A stretch of DNA of 53,987 bases from assembly GCA_964423615.1 (NCBI GenBank), contig CAYRFQ010000045.1, positions 1-53,987 on the forward strand. Reading direction: 5' to 3'. Below the pieces are notes generated by a model. That model did not search any database. It was not told the origin of the DNA and worked only from the letters and a program-made list of their open reading frames with translations. Source of the DNA: CAYRFQ01 sp964423615. GTDB taxonomy: Bacteria > Planctomycetota > Planctomycetia > Gemmatales > Gemmataceae. The translations under genes and the position numbers were made by a program. Shown in pieces: positions 44,470-51,742 of this stretch. Positions within the stretch are counted from its first letter, which is position 1. Every line of letters starts with the position of its first letter.

Positions 44470-45411
44470 ATGTCTGACTTCGAGTCTCTGCTTGCTGCAA
44501 TTCCAGACAACCCAGATGTCGCCTTCCTTTTGGCCGACTATTTGGAAGACCGGGATGATCCACGATGCGAGTTGCTCCGTCTTTTGTACACTCTACGGAC
44601 GATGAAAGAGGTAACGACGCTCCGCCAGCAAATGGAAGGACGGTTACGAAAGTTGTTACGCCGGGGTGTTGCTCCGGTGGGCCATACGTTGCGCAACTCG
44701 ATCAACATGACGTTTGTTTGGATTCCGCCAGGGACGTTCCTGACAGGCGACCAACGGGCCAACGGTTCGTTTGTTTCAGGAAGTTTGCAGTGTATCACTT
44801 TGACTAAAGGCTTCTACCTAGGACGCACGCCCGTGACGCAAGGACAATGGAATGCCGTTATGGACGGTAATCCGAGTCGGTTTCGCGGAGATCCCGGACT
44901 CCCCGTAGAGTCCGTCAGCTGGTACGACTGCGAACGATTTTTGAACAAGTTGTGCCGAAAGGAAAACACTCAGGGTTATCGATTGCCGACCGAGGCGGAA
45001 TGGGAGCACGCTTGTCGAGCCGGCACTACGACGAACTACTATTGCGGAAACAGCGAGAGAGAAATGGCGACTGTGGCTTGGTGCCAAGACAACAGCGAGG
45101 GAATCACACAACCCGTGGGACAGCTTCGAGCAAACCCGTGGGGTCTTTATGACATGCACGGCAATGTCGATGAGTGGTGTCAGGACTTGGCAACGGCTGG
45201 CACTTACGGCCTTTTCGATTGGCAGGGTCGGCCCAGTCGGTCGTCTGACCTGATTGATCCAGTCGGAGCCATCCAGGGCTTGGACCGTGGAACTCGAGGC
45301 GGGAGTTGGCAAGACCAAGCCTACAAGTGTCGCTCCGCAAGTTGGTGGCTCCATCCCAAACATACGCGGATGGCTTCGCTCGGTTTTCGGGTTTGTTTGG
45401 ACGTGAAGTGA
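44470..45411 (+). CDS. TIGR02996 domain fused to a SUMF1-like (FGE-fold) domain
   Basis: A 313-residue protein from the ATG of MSDFESLLAAIP; the frame is open to 44341 and ATG 44431 is possible. The TIGR02996 module is at about 1-45 (NPDVAFLLADYLEDRDDPRCELLRLL). The SUMF1/FGE-sulfatase fold runs from about 78 to the end: MTFVWIPPGTFLTGD, TRTPVTQGQWNAVM-type LGRTPVTQGQW, RLPTEAEWEHACRAG, GLYDMHGNVDEWC, GGSWQDQAYKCRSASWW, LGFRVCLD. True formylglycine-generating enzymes need two Cys near this last motif; only the second is present (Asp in place of the first), so it probably does not activate the sulfatases here. Confidence 0.88.
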   Translation: MSDFESLLAAIPDNPDVAFLLADYLEDRDDPRCELLRLLYTLRTMKEVTTLRQQMEGRLRKLLRRGVAPVGHTLRNSINMTFVWIPPGTFLTGDQRANGSFVSGSLQCITLTKGFYLGRTPVTQGQWNAVMDGNPSRFRGDPGLPVESVSWYDCERFLNKLCRKENTQGYRLPTEAEWEHACRAGTTTNYYCGNSEREMATVAWCQDNSEGITQPVGQLRANPWGLYDMHGNVDEWCQDLATAGTYGLFDWQGRPSRSSDLIDPVGAIQGLDRGTRGGSWQDQAYKCRSASWWLHPKHTRMASLGFRVCLDVK

Positions 45412-45429
45412 TGGAATCTGTGGAACAGT

Positions 45430-45475
45430 CCCTGGGTAGTTTGCCCAGGGTACGTTGAGATTGGCCTTCGGCCAA
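45430..45475 (+). repeat. Fifth repeat copy with terminator-like hairpin
   Basis: Follows the SUMF1-like gene's stop by about 20 bp. CCCTGGG (45430-45436) pairs with CCCAGGG (45444-45450), then TACGTTGAGA and the core TTGGCCTTCGGCCAA at 45461-45475. It probably acts as transcription end of the preceding gene. Confidence 0.7.
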
Positions 45476-45699
45476 ATTGAGTTCGGACGTTTGTACCTGC
45501 AATGATGAGGCCCAGCCTCAAAACACGAATCCCGTTAAGGAGAGTCTGTACTACTCGATGAACTCTATAGCGGAACATAAGTTTCGGAAAAAGGACTCTA
45601 TTTCTGCATGGAGATGGATTTGATTACCGAACGAGCTAGCTTGCATGATTGTGTATATGAGTTCTTCTATCCACAAAGCACAGAGACTTCCCAAAGCAA

Positions 45700-45744
45700 C
45701 AGGCCTCTCGAAGGAACGCCCTTTTGGTTCCTTCGAGAGGCCTG
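45700..45744 (-). terminator. 18-bp perfect hairpin terminator of the DUF4349 gene
   Basis: CAGGCCTCTCGAAGGAAC (45700-45717) pairs perfectly with 45727-45744, with a nine-base loop. It lies 67 bp beyond the stop of the large minus-strand gene at 45811. Confidence 0.7.
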
Positions 45745-45810
45745 AACTTATCGAGATGATATCGACTTCATCGCTCTGACGAGCCCAGAGCAAGGCAATC
45801 AGAATTCACA

Positions 45811-48800
45811 TTATGCCTCGTTCGTTTCGCCCTCCTGGGTCGTTGGTCCAGTGGCAACGGGCGTTTGCGTGTTTGGCTGGTTGGGTATGGTCTGGTCAGA
45901 GTTGAGGGTCTCGGTCACGAGGTTTGATTTCCTCGCAGACGAGAAGGTCCAGCGCAAAAGCAGTGCGATTGGGAACAGAAGGACGCTCCAGGGGAGCACG
46001 ACCAACAAGGCGACGATCAAATACGTCAAGCTGGCGGACAATGCTTTGAGACTCAAAGACAACCCGGATCGGATCGATGCTCCGAAAGTGTTGTCTTTGG
46101 AGACCAACGGAGCGACGTTGGAAACCGTGACGCTAATCTTCGCTCTTGCGAATTCATGGTCGGGAGCCTTCGAATCCTGGCTAACCTTTTCGACTCGAAC
46201 GTCTCTGCCGTCTTTGAAGAGGCTCACGAGTCCCTCGGCCGCACGAAGGGGAACTTCGTAAACGACGCGAATGCTCGTTTGCCCGTTCTTTTCGTTGCCT
46301 TGGATGATGTCGGCGACACGCCCTTTGCTGTCCTGGACACGTTTGGTGAACGCTTCGACGGTGGTTTTTACGTCCTCGACCTGGAGCCCAAGCACGTACG
46401 TCTTGCGGGGTGGAATGTTCGTGACGTCCGAGACTGTCACGACGATGAGCCCCCGGGCGAGTTGCTGATCGGGAGCCTCGGAATTCTGACTTACCTTCTC
46501 GAGTTGGACGGTGTGTCCTTGCTTGAAGGTGTTGACCAAGCCCTGGGCGGTCTTGAGGGGTACGTCGTAAACGACGCGAATGCTCGTTTGGCCATTTTGT
46601 TCTTTTCCCTGCAAGATGTCGGCGACACGCCCTTTGCTGTCCTGGACACGTTTGGTGAACTCTTCGACGGTCGCCTTGACGTCTTCGACCTGAAATCCAA
46701 GGACGTAAGTTTTGCGTGGTTGGATGTTCGCAGCGTTGACCAGGTCGATGCTGTAGCGGACCAGGGAGTCGGTGACGGTCGAACCTGCCTCGCCACGCTC
46801 GGAAGTGCGCGTAAGGACCGCAGTGGGCGTTTTCACTTTCGCGAGAAGTCCGACTTGTTCGGTTCGGCGGATGGTGAAATACAGTTTGCCCGTGATGTTC
46901 TGGCGGTCTTTTTCGTCCAGGGATGCCTGGTGGACCTTGGCTTTGGCAGTGTCGACGATGTCGCGAAGTTCCTCGTGCGCTTTCCTCACGTCCTCGGCTG
47001 CGAGGATGATGGCGACCGTCTCGCGAGGTTGCAGCGAATTCAAGTCGTAGACCCAAACGAGATAACGGACCTTCGTGTCGGTGACGTCTTCGGTCTTCTC
47101 GGCGCGTTTGACGGTGTCTGTGGAGAGTCGTTCCTTGTCGGCGAACGTTGCCCGGACGCCGTCTTCTTCGGATCGTTTGACGTCGAAGCTGAACAACGCC
47201 CCGACGCCCGATTTGTCGTCGTTGCGTTCGGACTTGAGGACACGAGCCTTGGCCTTGGTGAGTGCGTTCTTGATCGTTCGATAGGTTTGTTCGACGTCAT
47301 CAACAACGAGCATGACGGTGATGGTTTCGAGCGGAGCCACGTTTGCCAAGTTGTAGAGCACGACCGAAAACTCGGTGTCGACTTCGGTACCGGTCTGGTC
47401 TTTGGGGTCTTTCGGGCCACCCTGGATTTCGCGACTTCGCTTGGTTTCGAATTTGACTGCCGTTCCGAGTTTCTTCAAGGCGCGTTCGACGTCAGGAGCA
47501 CTCTTGGGCGGAACGCTGAACCGGAGTATGGCGTTTCGTTGGTCGGTTCCCTGCTCGGCCAGTTCTGACTGGGATATCCGGCCTCCCGATTTGAGTATCT
47601 CCTTTTCGAGTTCCTCGCGAGCTTTCTCGACTTCGTCGACGATGACCCTTGCGTCGACGCTTCGGCGAATGATGACTTTGGCTGCCGTTTGGATTTCGCG
47701 TTCGGTGAGGGTGATGGTGATCGTTGCGAGAGAGACGAGGTTGTTGTAGTAGCGGATTTCTCCTTCCATCTGCTCGATTTTGGTTCGCCAGATGCCGAGT
47801 TCCTGTTCGGCCTTGAGGAGGTCTTTGATTTCTCCCTTACCGGACTTGATGATCTTGATGAGCCGCTCTTCCATTGTGCGTGCGGCGCGGAGTCGACTTT
47901 CGATGTCGGTATATTGTTTGGTGATGTCCTTGCTGCCGAGGCGTTGCCCGAGGAGTTGGCCTTTGTTGGCGAGGAGGGCTTTTCGGACCCCTTTGACGAA
48001 ATCGTAGGTCTTCTCTGGTGGTACGCGAATGACGACCGATCCACGAACTTTTCCGTTGGCGAGCTTGTCGCTGTTGACGGTCGCGACGTAGCCATTCATC
48101 GATTCGGCGAGTTTCTGGACTGTGTCGACGGCCGGATCGAACGACTCGATCTCGAATTCCAGTTCGCCCGTGCGGATGATCTTCCGCTTGATGACCTTGG
48201 GCTCCTTCTTTGGCACTTGCCGACTGGTCTTGGCTCCTGTTGGCTTAATTTGGGGGTTCTGGTTCGGCTCTGGCACCGGCGGTGGCGTTCTTGAAGAATT
48301 CGATTCTCCGCCCTTCTGTGCTTTCTTGGGATCGGGTGTTGTTTCAAGTACGCTCGGTCGGAAGTCGTTGAGACTCTCACTCAGAGCAATCCCCTTCTCA
48401 CCGGCCGGAGGAGCTTCCGATGACTTTCCTTGCTCGCCAGATGGCATGGGCGGCTGTAGTGTTTGGAGACGTCCCTGGATCTTGTCATTCTCACGCGAAT
48501 CGAACTGCTTCTGTGCTTTGACGATGTTTTCTAACTGGGTGTTGAGTCTGGTGAGTTCATCACTCCTGTTGTCCGACTTTTGATCCGCTTTGAGATTGAG
48601 TCGTTCTGCCTCGCGGCCTTCGTTGGTGTTGCTGGGAAGATCGCGAGACAGATCCGTAACGACTCCGTTTTCGTTACTGGGAGGTCGTTTGGAAGTTGGG
48701 GTGGGGATTTCGGTACCATCGCCAGTGTACCTTCTGGTTCCGTTAGATTCGCCATGGCCAGGAACGGCCCACAAGACCTTCGGAGACTTGAATACGGGAG

Positions 48801-49590
48801 CGAATTGGATTCTCTGATCTAGCGTAACCTTCCCAGACGGGGGCAGTCCGGACGTGAAACCGTCTGGCCACGACTTGTTGGTCTTGCCCTGCGACCTGAA
48901 TTCGTCAAATTGTATGGCTCTTTGGTGGTCAATTTCTTTATCCGGTTCGATGTAGTCGGGATTCATGTCTTTAATTATGATAGGATCAATGTCCTCCTTG
49001 GAGCCGCTTTTTCCTTCACGGGGGGGTACCAACATGCTTGAGGAACCATCGACCAAGTGCCAATCGGGTCGTTGCTCTTCTGGAGTCAGATGGAGGGCGA
49101 CTTGTCGGTTGAGATCCCTGGCCAGGTCGTCGACGGACGGAACCTTGTTGGGATCATTGATGCGCGGGGAACCGAAAAGAGAACGTGGTCCCTGGGGTGG
49201 CACTAGTGCTCCCTTCGTTATCATAGTGTCGGAGATGTCTTCACCTCCCCAAAAGTCACGTCCTTCTAATTCAGCCACCATGAAAGCGCCGAACACGCCT
49301 AGAAGAAAGACGGCGGCCATTGCTCCGACCATCCCGGCAACGGCGCGAGTCCGACGCCAGAAGATCGAACGGTTTACACCTTGTATGGTTTTTGCGTCGA
49401 GGTCGGCACTCGGCTTCGTCTTTCCGAACACCCGGAGCAGATGAGTGTCCCAGGTTCGTATTTGCTCCAAGGCGTCCGCGCATTCCTGGCATTCTGCGAC
49501 GTGACTTTGGAGTTGTTGTGCCTGGTCGGGTTCGAGGCCACCGGTCACGTAAGTGGCCATGTTCTCTTGTACCCATGTATGTGTGGACAT
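45811..49590 (-). CDS. Giant zinc-finger anti-sigma / DUF4349 membrane protein with internal repeats
   Basis: A 1259-residue protein, ATG with AGGAG six bases upstream. Residues 1-45 are a zf-HC2 anti-sigma module (His30, Cys34, Cys37 in HVAECQEC). A membrane helix lies at about 82-106, a long Pro/Ser/Asp-rich linker to about 460, and a DUF4349-like domain at about 470-660 (RKIIRTGELEFEIESFD, GYVATVNSDKLANG, DIESRLRAARTMEER with coiled coil). From about 760 to 1170 are about four repeats of some 100 residues, the last two nearly identical (PPRKTYVLGLQVEDVK, KRVQDSKGRVADI). A second membrane helix lies near 1190-1220. Encoded directly downstream of an ECF sigma gene, so it is the likely membrane anti-sigma that senses an envelope signal. 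Confidence 0.9.
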   Translation of the reverse strand: MSTHTWVQENMATYVTGGLEPDQAQQLQSHVAECQECADALEQIRTWDTHLLRVFGKTKPSADLDAKTIQGVNRSIFWRRTRAVAGMVGAMAAVFLLGVFGAFMVAELEGRDFWGGEDISDTMITKGALVPPQGPRSLFGSPRINDPNKVPSVDDLARDLNRQVALHLTPEEQRPDWHLVDGSSSMLVPPREGKSGSKEDIDPIIIKDMNPDYIEPDKEIDHQRAIQFDEFRSQGKTNKSWPDGFTSGLPPSGKVTLDQRIQFAPVFKSPKVLWAVPGHGESNGTRRYTGDGTEIPTPTSKRPPSNENGVVTDLSRDLPSNTNEGREAERLNLKADQKSDNRSDELTRLNTQLENIVKAQKQFDSRENDKIQGRLQTLQPPMPSGEQGKSSEAPPAGEKGIALSESLNDFRPSVLETTPDPKKAQKGGESNSSRTPPPVPEPNQNPQIKPTGAKTSRQVPKKEPKVIKRKIIRTGELEFEIESFDPAVDTVQKLAESMNGYVATVNSDKLANGKVRGSVVIRVPPEKTYDFVKGVRKALLANKGQLLGQRLGSKDITKQYTDIESRLRAARTMEERLIKIIKSGKGEIKDLLKAEQELGIWRTKIEQMEGEIRYYNNLVSLATITITLTEREIQTAAKVIIRRSVDARVIVDEVEKAREELEKEILKSGGRISQSELAEQGTDQRNAILRFSVPPKSAPDVERALKKLGTAVKFETKRSREIQGGPKDPKDQTGTEVDTEFSVVLYNLANVAPLETITVMLVVDDVEQTYRTIKNALTKAKARVLKSERNDDKSGVGALFSFDVKRSEEDGVRATFADKERLSTDTVKRAEKTEDVTDTKVRYLVWVYDLNSLQPRETVAIILAAEDVRKAHEELRDIVDTAKAKVHQASLDEKDRQNITGKLYFTIRRTEQVGLLAKVKTPTAVLTRTSERGEAGSTVTDSLVRYSIDLVNAANIQPRKTYVLGFQVEDVKATVEEFTKRVQDSKGRVADILQGKEQNGQTSIRVVYDVPLKTAQGLVNTFKQGHTVQLEKVSQNSEAPDQQLARGLIVVTVSDVTNIPPRKTYVLGLQVEDVKTTVEAFTKRVQDSKGRVADIIQGNEKNGQTSIRVVYEVPLRAAEGLVSLFKDGRDVRVEKVSQDSKAPDHEFARAKISVTVSNVAPLVSKDNTFGASIRSGLSLSLKALSASLTYLIVALLVVLPWSVLLFPIALLLRWTFSSARKSNLVTETLNSDQTIPNQPNTQTPVATGPTTQEGETNEA

Positions 49591-49658
49591 AGGGACTCCT
49601 GTTTTCTGAGTTTGCAGGTGATCATCACGAGCCCTCGAACCACCAGAAAGAACCTCTT

Positions 49659-49717
49659 AGCCCTCAGTCATCAGCCTTCAGTGATCAGCCTTCCGTCATC
49701 AGCCCTCAGTTCTCAGT
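49659..49717 (+). repeat. 14-bp tandem repeat, about 4.2 copies
   Basis: Units AGCCCTCAGTCATC, AGCCTTCAGTGATC, AGCCTTCCGTCATC and AGCCCTCAGTTCTC, then a partial AGT. It lies in the 326-bp space between the sigma gene and the anti-sigma gene. Probably a neutral satellite. Confidence 0.7.
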
Positions 49718-49916
49718 CGTTGTCCCGGTTTTTGGAAAGGAGGGACTTCAAGCGACCGTTTCTGAATGTAGTTGGCCAACGAAATCTAGCTGGCGAAGTT
49801 TTCCAAGAGGGTGATGATTTTCTTTGTAGGCGAGGGACTTGTTGGTGAGGAAGCTTCGAAGGGCTCTCGTCTTCGTCTGAAGAGCGACGAATCGGCCGCC
49901 TTTGTGGGGAAACCGA

Positions 49917-50489
49917 TCACTCTTCCTCGTATTCGAATAACGGCTCCAAGCGTTCGTGCAACAGCTTCAGGCCACGATGAAGCAGCCCGCGAAGGGCTCC
50001 ATTCGTCAGCCCGAGTTGTTGTTCGATGGCTTTATAATCGGCCCCAGTGATGTACCTTAGCGTCAACGGCAACTGGTATTCCTGGGGCAAGTCCCGCAAG
50101 ACAGTCAAGACCTGTTGCCGTTGTTCGGCCAGTTCGGCCGCGTCTGCTGGGGAAAGCTCGGACCCGGCGACGCTTTGCAACGCTGCAGGGTCGGTTTGCG
50201 AAGGAGAAGCCCGTTTCTGGCGGGTCGCTCGCCTTGTCGAGTCGATCAGAACGGACTTGGCAACCTGGAGTAACCACGCCCGTAACTTGGATGCGTCCTG
50301 GAGTTGGACGATCGATCGGTACGCTTGGAGATACGTTTCCTGGACGAGATCCTCGGAACGGTGGACGTCCCCCGTTTCGAGATACAATCGGGCATACACC
50401 AATCGCGAAGTCCGGCGTACAAGTTCCTCAAACGCAGCTCTGTCACCGCGCTTGGCCTTCATCACGAGTGTTTCGTCGAGTTCGTTCAT
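49917..50489 (-). CDS. ECF RNA polymerase sigma factor
   Basis: A 190-residue sigma factor from the ATG of MNELDETLVMKAKRG (GGGG before it; the frame is open to 50684 but without coding character). Region 2 is visible in FEELVRRTSRLVYARLYLE and SEDLVQETYLQAYRSI; region 4 in LPQEYQLPLTLRYITGADYKAIEQQLGLTNGALRGLLHRG. It ends with an acidic tail. It is followed on the same strand by the zf-HC2/DUF4349 membrane protein, the usual sigma/anti-sigma order. It may autoregulate a promoter in 50490-51742; no matching motif could be proven. Confidence 0.93.
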   Translation of the reverse strand: MNELDETLVMKAKRGDRAAFEELVRRTSRLVYARLYLETGDVHRSEDLVQETYLQAYRSIVQLQDASKLRAWLLQVAKSVLIDSTRRATRQKRASPSQTDPAALQSVAGSELSPADAAELAEQRQQVLTVLRDLPQEYQLPLTLRYITGADYKAIEQQLGLTNGALRGLLHRGLKLLHERLEPLFEYEEE

Positions 50490-51290
50490 CTTGACACCCC
50501 ACAAGAGAAGACGACACTTTGAGGAGCAGCGCGCGCGAAAGGTCCAAACGGGGCCTGTGTAGAGCCAGGGTGTATTAGCCACAGAGAAGCTTACCGAGGG
50601 AGCCGAAAGCACGAGCGATGGGTGTGGATTGAAACGAAGTGGTGAGAATTTTTTGGAGAGTGGCCGTTTTTGTGAAAATGACACGGCGCCAAATCCTATT
50701 ATATTATGGGGACCTGCGCCCCGAGATGGGAAATGACCTCGGAATTACGCGAAAACGCTGTTTTTGGCGAAATTTGTCATACCCTATTTTTGCAAGCTAT
50801 TGAAATATATAAAGATATGGAAATACAAGCGGCGCAAAAAAGTGCAAGAATGGTGCAGTTTTACTGCAGAAAGTATGCAGGTTTATGTCATTTTATTGCA
50901 TTTTTACTGCAGTTTTTGGTCGGTTTTTTGTTCGTCAGGCCATGGCTGGAGTCTTGCCAGCGTCGAGTGTGGGGTCGATGCGGTGAAAAAAGTGACAGGT
51001 CGTCGCGAAAACTGCAGAGTTCTCTGGTCGTTTTCCCTCCGACAGTTCGTCGCCAAAACTTCAATTTGGGTCGGATAGTGCATGGTTTGGATGTCGGACG
51101 AGACTTCATCGTCTAACCGCCGTTGGAGAGAAGAACAAACCTGAGCGGAAGGAAAACACATCTGGTGAAGAGACATCCTTCGGTTTCCCACGGAGAGAGG
51201 AATCCTATCGTCACTGACGCATCGGCAGGTGCAACGAACCCAAGACGCGAAAACAATTATTTTAAAATTGACAACAGCACGCGTTTTCGT

Positions 51291-51319
51291 TTGACCCCCT
51301 TCTCTGAGGCCGATATATT
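51291..51319 (+). promoter_or_regulatory. Sigma-70-type promoter candidate
   Basis: TTGACC (51291-51296) and TATATT (51314-51319) are separated by 17 bp, close to consensus. The start of transcription would be near 51326. A second TTGACA lies at 51268-51273 but has no matching -10. Confidence 0.5.
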
Positions 51320-51325
51320 TAGTCT

Positions 51326-51387
51326 TCGATAATTGGCATGGTTGCAAAAAGTGAACAGCAAGCCCTACGGGTCTCGTGGGGCTTTTT
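51326..51387 (+). ncRNA. Candidate small RNA of about 60 nt
   Basis: Between the promoter at 51291-51319 and a textbook intrinsic terminator. The terminator stem AGCCCTACG (51361-51369) pairs with CGTGGGGCT (51375-51383, one G-T pair, loop GGTCT) and is followed by TTTTT. No gene precedes it on this strand. It may be a small RNA or a terminated leader (attenuator) of the surface protein gene 355 bp downstream. Confidence 0.45.
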
Positions 51388-51742
51388 CATAACGACTCTC
51401 TGTGGTTCTCACGGTTTGCTGGAGAGAACTGCACAGAGTTTCCGTTCGTGAGCATCAACATATTGCGACTTCTCGGGCGGGCAGCTCAGTTCCAAATTTG
51501 AGACCCAGCAATCTCTTGGTCAGGCTTGGCCGGGAGCCGGTACTATTCTTTCGTTCTCATCTGGATCACCGGCAAGCTCCAAGTTATTTCCGTCCCGTGT
51601 ACTAAATTCTCTCGTCGGATCGTTAGTGTATCTGACGGGACGATGGGTCAATGTTCGGGTTTTTCGAGGACCTTCCTCAAACCCCCCACGACACATCGAA
51701 TCATCCCAATCTTATTTCCACATTATGTGAGGTAGCTCAGAT

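Larger units (their letters stand above)
50490..51742. other. Divergent intergenic region, 1.25 kb, with palindromic TGCA motifs
   Basis: No gene called. The segment 50790-50940 is AT-rich and unlike the surroundings, with a 15-bp palindrome TGCAGTTTTACTGCA (50854-50868), the palindrome ACTGCAGT at 50906-50913 and further TGCA or CTGCA copies between, which could be operator sites. The distal part contains a promoter-terminator unit (51291-51387). The last 350 bp are the leader of the surface protein. Confidence 0.45.

Noticed and set aside
46156..47568. 470-codon plus-strand frame opposite the DUF4349 protein
   Set aside because: It mirrors the internal repeats of the real gene and has no ribosome site or recognisable domain.
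49659..49717. Short tandem units considered as a CRISPR array
   Set aside because: Units are 14 bp, directly abutting and imperfect, with no spacers and no cas genes.
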